DNA of 64,000 nucleotides, from the NCBI RefSeq assembly GCF_004123845.1, contig NZ_NBDP01000003.1, positions 868,001-932,000 on the forward strand. The letters run 5' to 3'. Source of the DNA: Allobosea sp. Tri-44. GTDB taxonomy: Bacteria > Pseudomonadota > Alphaproteobacteria > Rhizobiales > Beijerinckiaceae. Below, piece by piece: positions 9,182 through 17,830 of this stretch (the first letter of the stretch is position 1; the number at the start of each line of letters is the position of its first letter). Below the pieces are notes generated by a model, which saw only the letters and a program-made list of their open reading frames with translations, was not told where the DNA came from and ran no database searches. Position numbers and translations under genes: made by a program.

Positions 9182-10246
9182 TCAGACGGTGGCGTGGCGG
9201 GCCCGGCCCAGTCGCCCGAGCCACCAGCCGAAGCGTTGCGCTGCCATGGCGATGGCCAATGCGTAGCCGAGCAGAGCCAGTATCCAGCCGGCTGCCTGCA
9301 AGCTGAGCGCGCCGAGCACCAGCGCCGAGCGCCCAAGCAGCTTGAGGACCGCGCGTGCTGTCGACGGCTTGGCCGCCGCGAGCTTCGCCGCCCTGCCGAC
9401 GTCCCCGGCATCCTCGGCGATGGCGAGCACCTGACGCAGACCGCGCTGACCGGTACGGGCATAGAGCGCGCCCGCATCCTGGCCGAGTGCGGTGAAGCGG
9501 GCCAGCGCAGCCGGCCGGACGATGCCGCCTGCGGCCGCTTTCGCTGCCGCAAGGTCCAGGCGTGCTGCCGCGCCGAGGCTCGCCGTCAGGGCCGGCCGGT
9601 CGACCGCGCCCGTTGCCATGCGGCCAAGGTTCGCGGTGAGTGCCGGCGAGAGCAGTTTCGCCTTGCTCGCCGCCTTGACGGCGCTGAGGCCGCCGCGGGC
9701 AGGAAGGCCACCGCCGAGGCTGATCCAGGTTGCGGCGCTGATCGCAAGACCGACCGCGGCGAGCGCCATCACCGTCTCATCCACCTGTTCGCCGCCAGCA
9801 AGCTTGCGCCCCTCGCGGGCAAGGTCGCGCAGATCACCGAAGCCGCTGATGTCGCCGACCATTGCGCCGGCGAAGGCGGCATCGCTCTCGCGATCACCTG
9901 CGATGAAGCCGTGCCCGAAATCGGAAACGGCCCGCGTCAGCGCAGTCTCGCGCAAAACTGCGATCCGCGCGAGCGGCTCGGGCGCGATGGCGATCCCGCG
10001 TTCGGCTGCGAGCGCGACGAAGTTTTCGGCGAGATCGAGATCGCCGGCTGCAACCGCCCGATCGATCTCGTGGGTGAGGCGATCCGCCGTGGCGACACCG
10101 TCAAGGCGCAGCCGCGACAATTCTGCCGGATCGTCCGCGGCGCGATGCAGTCGCCAGTGGTGAAGCGCCGGCGGGACGACCGTTATCCCCGCCGACACCA
10201 GAGCGACGATCAGGACCGGCGCGACAGCGAGCCTGGCGATGTGCAA
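9182..10246 (-). CDS. Uncharacterised membrane-associated protein
   Basis: This 354-aa protein belongs to no family I recognise. It has an N-terminal hydrophobic anchor (about 5-27), a polar Ala/Arg/Asp-rich helical region, a hydrophobic central stretch near 160-180 (ALAAVGLAISAATWISL), a long Ala/Lys/Arg-rich helical region, and two closely spaced C-terminal transmembrane segments (about 305-340) ending with a basic tail. The start is a TTG with GGGG 7 nt upstream. No better in-frame ATG retains the N-terminal anchor. The topology suggests a large periplasmic domain tethered at both ends. Confidence 0.7.
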   Translation of the reverse strand: MHIARLAVAPVLIVALVSAGITVVPPALHHWRLHRAADDPAELSRLRLDGVATADRLTHEIDRAVAAGDLDLAENFVALAAERGIAIAPEPLARIAVLRETALTRAVSDFGHGFIAGDRESDAAFAGAMVGDISGFGDLRDLAREGRKLAGGEQVDETVMALAAVGLAISAATWISLGGGLPARGGLSAVKAASKAKLLSPALTANLGRMATGAVDRPALTASLGAAARLDLAAAKAAAGGIVRPAALARFTALGQDAGALYARTGQRGLRQVLAIAEDAGDVGRAAKLAAAKPSTARAVLKLLGRSALVLGALSLQAAGWILALLGYALAIAMAAQRFGWWLGRLGRARHATV

Positions 10247-10334
10247 TCGAATCCCCGAAACGATAACGGCCCGGCCAGATGGCCGGACCGATCTTCCGCT
10301 TACCGCTGGATTCAGGCGGAAATTGCGCCGCCGT

Positions 10335-11306
10335 CTAAGGCACGATCACGGTCGAGCCCGTGGTGCCGCGCCCTTCCAGCGCCCGGTGCGCCTCGGCAGC
10401 GTCCTTCAGCGCGAAGCGGGCGTTGATCGCGACGCTGACCTTGCCGGAGCCGACGGCCTCGAACAGGTTCTTCGCCATCGCGACCAGAGTCTCGCGCTTG
10501 GCCGTGTGCGTGTTCATCGTCGGGCGGGTGACATAGAGCGAGCCCTTCGCCGAGAGGATGCCGAGATTGAAGGCCTCTACCGCGCCCGAGGCGTTTCCGA
10601 AGCTCGCCAGCAGGCCGAAAGGCTTCAGCGAATCGAGCGAGGCCATGAAGGTGTCCTTGCCGACGCCGTCATAGACGACGTCGCAGCGCTGGCCGCCGGT
10701 GATCTCCTTGACGCGCGCCGGAACGTCCTCGTCGCGATAGAGGATGACGTGGTCGGCCTTGTTCGCCTTGGCGAGCTCGGCCTTTTCCTTGCTGCCGACG
10801 GTTCCGATCACGGTCGCGCCCAGCGCCTTGCCCCATTGGCAGAGGATCGAGCCGGTGCCGCCGGCCGCGGCATGGACGAGGATCGTGTCACCCGGCTTCA
10901 CCGGATAGGTGCGGTGAAGCAGGTATTCGGCCGTCAGCCCCTTCAGCAGCATGCTGGCGGCGGCCTCGTAGGAGACATTCTCGGGCAAGGCGACCACGGC
11001 CGAGGCCGGAACGATGCGCTCCTCGGCATAGGCGCCATGGGATGCGACGACGGCGATGCGATCGCCCGGTTTGAACTCGGTGACATCTGGGCCGACGGCA
11101 AGCACGTCTCCGGCCGATTCATTGCCGAGCGTGAACGGCAGCGGCGCCGGATAGAGCCCGGTGCGGAAATAGGTGTCGATGAAGTTCAGCCCGATGGCGC
11201 GGTTGCGGATCAGGATCTCGCCCGGCCCCGGCACCGGGAGGCTGATCTCTTCCAGCTGCAGAACCTCGGGCCCACCGGTCTTGTGTACGCGGATAGCTTT
11301 CGCCAT
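10335..11306 (-). CDS. NADPH:quinone oxidoreductase (zeta-crystallin type)
   Basis: This is a 323-aa zinc-free medium-chain dehydrogenase/reductase of the QOR family that uses NADPH to reduce quinones. AGGAGA 5 nt before the ATG at 11306 fixes the start, and a longer upstream frame is discarded. The substrate half has NRAIGLNFIDTYFRTGLYP and LGNESAGDV. The Rossmann half has VHAAAGGTGSILCQWGKALGA followed by IGTVGSKEK, the usual NADPH-binding region. No structural zinc cysteine cluster is present. It is divergent from the UbiH-type gene, which also concerns quinones. Confidence 0.9.
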   Translation of the reverse strand: MAKAIRVHKTGGPEVLQLEEISLPVPGPGEILIRNRAIGLNFIDTYFRTGLYPAPLPFTLGNESAGDVLAVGPDVTEFKPGDRIAVVASHGAYAEERIVPASAVVALPENVSYEAAASMLLKGLTAEYLLHRTYPVKPGDTILVHAAAGGTGSILCQWGKALGATVIGTVGSKEKAELAKANKADHVILYRDEDVPARVKEITGGQRCDVVYDGVGKDTFMASLDSLKPFGLLASFGNASGAVEAFNLGILSAKGSLYVTRPTMNTHTAKRETLVAMAKNLFEAVGSGKVSVAINARFALKDAAEAHRALEGRGTTGSTVIVP

Positions 11307-11485
11307 GACGATCTCCTGATGTTGCTGTGGCCGACGATAGGGACTTGCCATCCTTCGGCGCAACGGCCGCGCTGCATCCGGGACCGGCATTCAGCGCCAA
11401 CCGTGCTGGCGAATTTGCATAGGCGCCACCATCCTGCGGCAAGCGCGCGCTCGCCAGTGACGCCGGCATCGGCTACCGAAAGTGC

Positions 11486-12658
11486 ATGACGAACCAGCAG
11501 CATTGCGACATCGCCATCGTCGGAGCTGGAGCGGTCGGGCTCGCGGCAGCGCTCGCGCTGGCCTCTGCCGGACGCGACGTCGTGCTGTTTGGGCCAGCGG
11601 GCGCGCCGCGCGATGGCCGCACCGTCGCCCTGCTCGACGGCTCCTGGCGGCTGCTCGAAGCGCTCGGGCTGACAGGGGCGCTCGACGCGGTCGCTGCTCC
11701 GCTCGCGGTGATGCGGCTGGTCGACGACACCGGCAGCCTGTTCCGCCAGCCGCCGGTCGAGTTCAAGGCCGCCGAGCTCGGCCTGCCGGCCTTCGGCTGG
11801 AATGTCGAGAACGCGGTGCTGGTCGAGGCGATGGCGGCGAAGGCAGCAACGGAACCGCGCATCCGCATGATCCCGCAGGCCGTGACGGAGATCGTGGCGG
11901 GCGGCGACGTCGTCCGATTGGCCGGCGACGGGTTCACACCGGTCGAGGCGCGGCTGGTCGTCGGCGCCGATGGCCGCAAGTCGCGCGTCAGGGAGGCCGC
12001 CGGCATTGCAGCGCGCGACTGGAGCTATCCGCAGGTGGCGCTGACTGCGATCCTGAGTCATCGCCGCGAGCACCAGGACGCCTCGACCGAGTTCCACACC
12101 CGCTCCGGCCCGTGCACGCTGGTGCCGATGTCCGGCCGGCGCTCTTCGCTGGTCTGGCTGCTCGAGCCCGGCGAGGCCGAGCGCATTGCGGGACTCGACG
12201 ATATCGCCTTCGCCCGTGCGGTCGAACGCCAGACCCATTCGATCCTTGGCGCGCTGACGCTCGCAGGCCCCCGCGGCCGCGTGCCGATGGGTGGCTTGTC
12301 GGTCGATCGTTTCGCCGCCGCGCGCATGGCGCTGATTGGCGAGGCCGCGCATGTCTTCCCGCCGATCGGGGCGCAGGGGCTCAATCTCGGCCTGCGCGAC
12401 GTCGTGGCATTGCGCGATGCGGTTGGCGGCATTGAGGATCCCGGCGAGGAGACGACGCTCGCCGCTTACGACCGCTCGCGTCAGGCCGATGTCCGCTTGC
12501 GCACTGGCGCCGTCGATGCGCTCAACCGGACCTTGCTGACCGATCTGTTGCCAGCCGACCTGATGCGCGGCGCCGGCTTGCTCGCGCTATCGCGAATCGC
12601 GCCGCTGCGTCGCCTCGTCATGCGGCATGGCCTTGCCGGCGGCACCGCGGCGGGCTGA
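11486..12658 (+). CDS. UbiH/UbiF/VisC-family FAD monooxygenase
   Basis: This is a 390-aa class A flavoprotein hydroxylase, most likely one of the ring hydroxylases of ubiquinone biosynthesis. FAD motifs are visible: IVGAGAVGLAAALALA near residue 10, VVGADGRKSRVRE near 157, and LIGEAAHVFPPIGAQGLNLG near 285 (the GD/GEAAH motif with its conserved PxGAQGxN). Which ring position it hydroxylates (UbiH, UbiF, UbiI or the alphaproteobacterial UbiL) cannot be settled by eye. It is divergent from the quinone reductase and ends 3 nt before the convergent CaiB/BaiF gene. Confidence 0.88.
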   Translation: MTNQQHCDIAIVGAGAVGLAAALALASAGRDVVLFGPAGAPRDGRTVALLDGSWRLLEALGLTGALDAVAAPLAVMRLVDDTGSLFRQPPVEFKAAELGLPAFGWNVENAVLVEAMAAKAATEPRIRMIPQAVTEIVAGGDVVRLAGDGFTPVEARLVVGADGRKSRVREAAGIAARDWSYPQVALTAILSHRREHQDASTEFHTRSGPCTLVPMSGRRSSLVWLLEPGEAERIAGLDDIAFARAVERQTHSILGALTLAGPRGRVPMGGLSVDRFAAARMALIGEAAHVFPPIGAQGLNLGLRDVVALRDAVGGIEDPGEETTLAAYDRSRQADVRLRTGAVDALNRTLLTDLLPADLMRGAGLLALSRIAPLRRLVMRHGLAGGTAAG

Positions 12659-12661
12659 GGC

Positions 12662-13765
12662 TCAGATTTCGTAGTCGCCGATCGGCGGGCTTGCCCGCAG
12701 TGCCGGCGCGGCATTGCGGAAGACAGGCGCGAGCGGCAGCGGCGTCGAGACCATACGTCGCCCGCCCGGTTCCTCGACCTGCCGGTCGAGCAGACCGCGC
12801 GCCGTCAGCTGCGGATCGGCCAGTGCTTCGTCGAGTGTCCGGATCACAGTGCAACAGCAGTCGAGAGGCTCGATTGTCGCCCGCCAGTGTTCTGCCGGTC
12901 GCGATGCGATGATCTCGGTGACAGCCGCATGCGTCGCCGCCGGATCGCGCCGGTCGTCTCGCAGATGGTCGGCGAGGCCAATGCCCTCGCAGAAGCTCGC
13001 CCAGAACTTGTCCTCGAGCGCGCCGACGGCGAGGAACCAGCCATCGGCGGTCGCATAGAGGCCATAGCGCGGGCTGGCGCCGGTGAGCAGCCCCTCCCCG
13101 CCTGCTGGATAGCGGCCCGACGCCTGGCCCTGCGCCAGCGCATACCAGGAGAAGGCGAGCATCGCGTCGGTCATTGCGATGTCGAGATGGCAGCCCTGGC
13201 CGGAGCGGTCGCGCTCACGCAAGGCGAGCAGGATGTTGATGACCGCCGGCATCGCGCCGCCGGCAATGTCGGCGACCAGGGTTGGCGGCAGGGGCGCTGC
13301 CCTGCCATGCGCGAGCGACTGGCCGAGGAGGCCGCCGATCGCCTGGTAGTTGATGTCGTGGCCGGCCTCGAAGGCGCGCGGGCCCTCCTGGCCGTAGCCG
13401 CTGATCGAGCAGTAGACCAGCCGGGGATTGAGCGCCTTCAGCGCCTCATAGCCGAAGCCAAGACGGGCCATCACGCCGGGCCTGAACTGCTCGATGACGA
13501 TGTCGGCCTGCTCGATCAATCGCGTCAGCCCCGTCAGCGCATCTGGCGCCTTGAGGTCGATAGCGAGGCTCTGCTTGCCTCGGTTGAGCGCGGCGAAGGG
13601 GGCGGAGGTCTCGCCGAAGCGCGGCGGGAAACGGCGCATGTCCTCACCCTCCGGCCGCTCGATCCGGATCACGCGCGCGCCCGCCTCGGCGAGGAAGAGG
13701 CTCGCCAGCGGGCCGGGCAACAGGGTCGAGAAATCGAGAACGAGGAGATCGGAGAGCGGCTGCAT
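12662..13765 (-). CDS. CaiB/BaiF family CoA-transferase or racemase
   Basis: This is a 367-aa class III CoA-transferase-fold protein. Motifs include VLDFSTLLPGPLAS at the N-terminus, VIRIERPEGEDMRRF, the family hallmark ADIVIEQFRPGVMARLGFGYE, and YCSISGYGQEGP. The length and GHDINYQAIGGLLG resemble alpha-methylacyl-CoA racemase (AMACR) more than formyl-CoA transferase. The catalytic Asp is probably the D of GHDINY, as in AMACR. Its substrate is unknown. It is followed downstream on the same strand by an AEC carrier 28 nt beyond the start region. Confidence 0.87.
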   Translation of the reverse strand: MQPLSDLLVLDFSTLLPGPLASLFLAEAGARVIRIERPEGEDMRRFPPRFGETSAPFAALNRGKQSLAIDLKAPDALTGLTRLIEQADIVIEQFRPGVMARLGFGYEALKALNPRLVYCSISGYGQEGPRAFEAGHDINYQAIGGLLGQSLAHGRAAPLPPTLVADIAGGAMPAVINILLALRERDRSGQGCHLDIAMTDAMLAFSWYALAQGQASGRYPAGGEGLLTGASPRYGLYATADGWFLAVGALEDKFWASFCEGIGLADHLRDDRRDPAATHAAVTEIIASRPAEHWRATIEPLDCCCTVIRTLDEALADPQLTARGLLDRQVEEPGGRRMVSTPLPLAPVFRNAAPALRASPPIGDYEI

Positions 13766-13799
13766 CGATAGGCCCGGAAAGGCAGGCCCGTGCGGGCCG

Positions 13800-14771
13800 T
13801 CAGGGAAAGAGGTCAGCCGGCATCCTGCCCGTCTTCACCAGCCACAGGAAGCCCGTCAGCGTCACCGTCGAGACGATGGTGCCGACGAGGATGCAGGCCG
13901 AGGCACGCTCGATGCCGACGCGGTACTGCGTCGAGATGACGAAGATGTTCAGCGCCGGCGGCAGCGCCGCCATGATCACCGCGGCATAGATCCAGGGCGC
14001 CGAGAAGTTGCCGAGCGCTGACAGCAGCAGCCAGACCAGCAGCGGGTGCAGCAGCAGCTTGATCGCGACGAGCGCCGGCAGTTCGCCCGGCATCCGCCGC
14101 ATAGGCTGCAAGGCCACCGTGACACCGAGCAGGAAGAGCGCGCAGGGAGCCGCTGCCTGCGAGAGCCAGAGCGTCATCTTGTCGAGCGCGGTCGGCAATT
14201 CGAGCTTGAGGAAGGCGGCGAGGACGCCGGCGACGGTCGCGACGTTGAAAGGATGGGTGACGACCCGCCAGACCACCTCGCCGGCCGTCGCGGCGAGACT
14301 GCGCTTCTCGACGCCGGCCAGCGCCATCAGGAACGGAATCAGCGAGAACAGCAGGAGATTGTCGAAGACGAAGATCAACACCACCGGCGCGCTGGCAGCC
14401 GGCCCGAGCGCCGCCAGGATTAAGGGCGGGCCCATATAGCCGATGTTCGAATAAGAGCCGGCGACGCCCTGCATCACTGCTTGCGGCATGTCGCCCTGGT
14501 TATGGCGCCAGCCGAGCGCGAAGGAGAGCACGAAAGCGCCGAAGGTCGCCAGCGTCGTCACGGCGACGAAGCCCCAATTGGTCAATTCGCTCAGCGGCTT
14601 GTCGGCGATCAATCGATAGAACAGGCAGGGCAGCGACACATAGATCAGGAAGAACTGCATCCACGCCAGCCCTTCCCCAGGCAGCCGCTTGTAGCGGCCG
14701 ACGAGAAAGCCGAGCAGGATCAGCCCGAAGAAAGGCGCGACGAGGTTGAACAGGCTGGCGATGTCGGCCAT
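13800..14771 (-). CDS. AEC family transporter
   Basis: This is a 323-aa membrane carrier of the auxin efflux carrier family (organic anion or malonate-type carriers in bacteria). About ten hydrophobic segments alternate with short loops, and the family's characteristic G/N-rich N-terminal helix (LFNLVAPFFGLILLGFLVGRY) opens the protein. The central loop GVAGSYSNIGYMGPPL matches the conserved half-repeat boundary. The ATG at 14771 has AGGGA upstream. A much longer open frame upstream is a composition artefact. The substrate is not predictable from the sequence. Confidence 0.87.
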   Translation of the reverse strand: MADIASLFNLVAPFFGLILLGFLVGRYKRLPGEGLAWMQFFLIYVSLPCLFYRLIADKPLSELTNWGFVAVTTLATFGAFVLSFALGWRHNQGDMPQAVMQGVAGSYSNIGYMGPPLILAALGPAASAPVVLIFVFDNLLLFSLIPFLMALAGVEKRSLAATAGEVVWRVVTHPFNVATVAGVLAAFLKLELPTALDKMTLWLSQAAAPCALFLLGVTVALQPMRRMPGELPALVAIKLLLHPLLVWLLLSALGNFSAPWIYAAVIMAALPPALNIFVISTQYRVGIERASACILVGTIVSTVTLTGFLWLVKTGRMPADLFP

Positions 14772-15032
14772 GCGGCGGGTCCCTGGGGCGGAAGATGAGC
14801 CACCTGACGCGTTCGCGAGCAGCTGCCAATAGCGATGGTGCCGCCTTATAGGACGGCTGTCAGTGCATGAGAACCCGGCGGCGGGCTGCCCCCGCACCGG
14901 CTGCAGAGCTCGACGCCGAGAAGCCAGTTCTCTCGAACGCCGGCACAACCGGAAATTGCAAAATTCCGATCCAATGGAAGCGATCGGTAACGTATTTCTG
15001 CCATGATCCGTGAAAGGCTCGTGGAACAGGCG

Positions 15033-16721
15033 ATGACGACCAGCACTCAGGCGGCGACAGGCAATCCAACATCTGGGGCGTTCTGGCGCTCTGTCATGAC
15101 GTCTCCGACGTTCTGGATCCTGTCTTTCCTGGCGCTGGTCGTCCTCGGGCTCGCCTTTCCCGTGCGACTGCCACTCGGCCCGAACTACTGGGACACCGAT
15201 ATCTATCTCGATGCCGCCCAGCGCATCTGGCAGGGACAGGTTCCCAATATCGACTTCTTCACCTCGATCGGCCCGCTCGGCTTCTATCTCACCGCCGGCA
15301 TCAAGGCGCTTTTCCCGCAGGCCCAGCCAGCCCTTCTCGCCAATTGGGCGATCGTGCCGGTCCTGCTGCCGATTGCGGCGTTGATCACCCGAGATGTCGC
15401 CTCGCGGTCGCGTCGCCTGGCCCTGGCGATCCTGATACCGCTCCTTTTCCTGACCTCGCTGCCGATCAATCTTCACAGCCTCTACCCGTCGCCCGGCTTC
15501 GACGGCTTCGGCTACTACAATCGCCACGTCGCGCTGCTGCTCTATCTCCTGCTGGCGGCGCTGCTCTTCGTCGAGAGCCGGATTCTGCTGACGACGCTCG
15601 TCGCGGTGCTGATGACAGCGCTGTTCCTGGTCAAGGTCACCGGGCCGGTCTCGGGCGCCGTTCTCGTCGGCTATGCGGTTCTGGGCGGGCGTTTGCGCTT
15701 ACGCGACGCGGTGATCGCCGCTGCAGCCGTCATCGGCGTCCTGACCGCGATCGAGCTCACGACCGGCGTCGTCTACGCTTATGTCGAAGATGTCTTCATC
15801 CTCGCGCTGCTGAATTCCGCCTCGCTCCTGGGGCGCTTCCTGACCTTGGCCTCGATCAAGTTCAACGTGATCGCTCCCTGCCTGATGCTGCTCGGCGTGC
15901 TTACCGTCGCTGCCCGGCGTGAAAAGCCCTCGCTGGCGGGCTTGCTGGCTTCACCGCTCGGCTGGCTGAGTGCAAGCCTCATCGCCCTGGTCCTGGGTGA
16001 GACTCAGAACAGCGGATCGCTCGAGTTCATCGGCCTCTGGCCGGTGCTGATCCTGATCCTCAGGGAATATTACCCTCGCTCAGGCGATGGGCTGCGTCCT
16101 TATGTTCTGGTGCTCGTCATGGCCGCGGCGCTGCCGAGCGCCGTGATCTTTCTCGAACGAGGCGCTCGCGCCGTGATCGCCGCCCCGCGCTATCAGGCGC
16201 TGAACGTGCCGGATGTGGGGCCACTCGGCAGAGTGAGCCTGAAGCCGGAGCTGGCCGAACGCGCAATCGCGCAGGTCGACCACTACCCAAAATACAATGA
16301 CGCCTATGAAGACCTCGTCCGCCGCGGTCTGCTGCCATCCGCTACGCTGTTCTCGGAAATCGACCATCAGGCGACCTGGCTGCTCGAGGTCCAGCAGGGA
16401 ATCGATGCGATCAAGCAGTGGGAAGCGACCAACGGTCGTCAGCTCAACGGCTTCTTCGCGCTCGATTTCGTCAGCCCGTTCAACCATCTGCTCGGTCGCG
16501 CCGCGCCGCTTCATGTCGCGCTCGGCATCGACACCGAGCGCACCAATCCCCGGGTCACCGCCGAAATGCTGGAGGCTCTGCGTGACATCGACGCGATCAT
16601 GCGGCCGAAATGCCCCGTCGAGGTGAAACGGGCAGCGATCTGGAAGCAATACGCGCAGGCCCTCGACGGCCGCCAGCTCGTGGCTCTCTCGCCCTGCTGG
16701 GACATGTATCTGCGCAAGTAG
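15033..16721 (+). CDS. Large polytopic membrane protein, function unknown
   Basis: This is a 562-aa protein with about ten to eleven hydrophobic segments in its first 380 residues and a soluble C-terminal domain of about 170 residues. The first periplasmic loop holds DTDIYLDAAQRIWQGQVPNIDF, which recalls the Asp-containing first loop of GT-C glycosyltransferases (GT39/ArnT-like). The fold is therefore a guess. The C-terminal domain has WDMYLRK at its end and no motif I know. The ATG at 15033 has a weak GGAACAGG upstream. An earlier ATG at 15003 is possible and would add 10 residues. Confidence 0.75.
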   Translation: MTTSTQAATGNPTSGAFWRSVMTSPTFWILSFLALVVLGLAFPVRLPLGPNYWDTDIYLDAAQRIWQGQVPNIDFFTSIGPLGFYLTAGIKALFPQAQPALLANWAIVPVLLPIAALITRDVASRSRRLALAILIPLLFLTSLPINLHSLYPSPGFDGFGYYNRHVALLLYLLLAALLFVESRILLTTLVAVLMTALFLVKVTGPVSGAVLVGYAVLGGRLRLRDAVIAAAAVIGVLTAIELTTGVVYAYVEDVFILALLNSASLLGRFLTLASIKFNVIAPCLMLLGVLTVAARREKPSLAGLLASPLGWLSASLIALVLGETQNSGSLEFIGLWPVLILILREYYPRSGDGLRPYVLVLVMAAALPSAVIFLERGARAVIAAPRYQALNVPDVGPLGRVSLKPELAERAIAQVDHYPKYNDAYEDLVRRGLLPSATLFSEIDHQATWLLEVQQGIDAIKQWEATNGRQLNGFFALDFVSPFNHLLGRAAPLHVALGIDTERTNPRVTAEMLEALRDIDAIMRPKCPVEVKRAAIWKQYAQALDGRQLVALSPCWDMYLRK

Positions 16722-16837
16722 AGCCCTTCTGGAGGTCGCCGGATCGAGCGTCGGCTTAGGGCGCCGGCTAGAAGAATTCGGGTTGATACGATTTGGTCAA
16801 CCTCGGCTAATCCCACCTTTTGGGGGGCGCGCTGCGC

Positions 16838-17479
16838 TCAAAGTCCGAGCTTGTCGTATCCGACGAACTTGAACATGTGCCGGCCCGTAGCGAGTGGCTG
16901 GTGCTCTCCGAAAAATCGGTGCACACCAACGCCTAACTCTGTGCCATGGTCAGACAGCCATTGCAGATCGAAACCGCGCGCCTCGAACCGCTCACAGATC
17001 AGTGGCACTCGGTCCGGTGCTCGGCGATGACGAGTCCAGATGACGCTACCGCCAGTCGCGCACAGCTGGGGGCAGACGTCGATCGTGCGTTCGATGTCTT
17101 CATCAGTGATGTTGCCGAATACTCCACAAATCAGCACCAGGTGCGCCGGCACCATGTCCCGGTACTGATCAGTAAGCGAGGCGTCGGCAGTCACGACCTC
17201 CACCTGATGCAGACCGCTGGCACGGGCCGATTGTTCAGCGAACGCTGTGTTTCGCTCGTCCAGTTCGACCAGCCGTGCCCGGACGTCGTTGCGTCGCGGG
17301 TGGTTCGCCAGCACCTCAAGCAAATCGCGCCCCTGGCCTGCACACAGGCTTATGATTTGAAGGGCACCGGACGGGCTGCTGTCCAAGGCAGTCCGTATCT
17401 GCCTTTGAACGACCTGCAGCCGCTGCGCCATTCTTGAGCCAGGGGTATCATACCTGTCGTGCCAGACCCGCCAGTCCAT
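16838..17479 (-). CDS. Class I SAM-dependent methyltransferase, possibly acquired
   Basis: This is a 213-aa Rossmann methyltransferase. The SAM-binding motif I is LCAGQGRDLLEVL (about 45-57), with VELDERN as the acidic post-I position and ICGVFGNI near 115. The N-terminus WHDRYDTPGSRMAQRL and the WTRHRRAPDRVP block are, from memory, typical of small actinobacterial methyltransferases of unknown substrate. By eye the gene is less GC-biased than its neighbours (not computed). It stands alone beside tRNA-Glu. Together these suggest horizontal acquisition, but no integrase or direct repeat was seen. Confidence 0.78.
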   Translation of the reverse strand: MDWRVWHDRYDTPGSRMAQRLQVVQRQIRTALDSSPSGALQIISLCAGQGRDLLEVLANHPRRNDVRARLVELDERNTAFAEQSARASGLHQVEVVTADASLTDQYRDMVPAHLVLICGVFGNITDEDIERTIDVCPQLCATGGSVIWTRHRRAPDRVPLICERFEARGFDLQWLSDHGTELGVGVHRFFGEHQPLATGRHMFKFVGYDKLGL

Positions 17480-17661
17480 TCCCAGGGACTCCGTAGTGAA
17501 GACACCGCCGCGACGCGCAGGCCTAACCGACGCCCTTATCGCAAGGTGAGCTTCCGCCCCAAAGCTGATTTTAGCTAACGCGGGGCAGCTCCCTCATCGG
17601 GAGGCGATCTTTCTTGTCAGAATACCGTTCAATTTCCGATTCTTAAGCCACTCAGAAGAAG

Positions 17662-17736
17662 TGGCGCGGTCTACGGGAGTCGAACCCGTCTCCCCAGCGT
17701 GAAAGGCTGGTGTCCTAACCGATAGACGAAGACCGC
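17662..17736 (-). tRNA. tRNA-Glu (anticodon TTC)
   Basis: A complete cloverleaf reads on the reverse strand. Acceptor GCGGTCT pairs with AGACCGC, the D arm is GTC...GAC, the anticodon arm is CCAGC-CTTTCAC-GCTGG with anticodon TTC, and the T arm is ACGGG-TTCGACT-CCCGT. The discriminator is G, as usual for Glu, and the CCA end is encoded (17662-17664). Length is 75 nt. Confidence 0.96.
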
Positions 17737-17830
17737 AGGCCGGAGCGCGAGGCGCTCTAACGAGGCGGGGCGAGCTATAGTGTCCCGGCGAAGCTTGGGC
17801 AAGCCCGCTGTCAGGGTTTTTCGCAACTGC

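Noticed and set aside
9194..11489. Two + strand open frames of about 410 aa opposite the membrane protein and the quinone reductase
   Set aside because: They are antisense to better-supported genes, with no signal peptide, motif or ribosome site.
17480..17661. Prophage or genomic island remnant at tRNA-Glu
   Set aside because: No integrase, and no direct repeat of the tRNA end, was found on either side.
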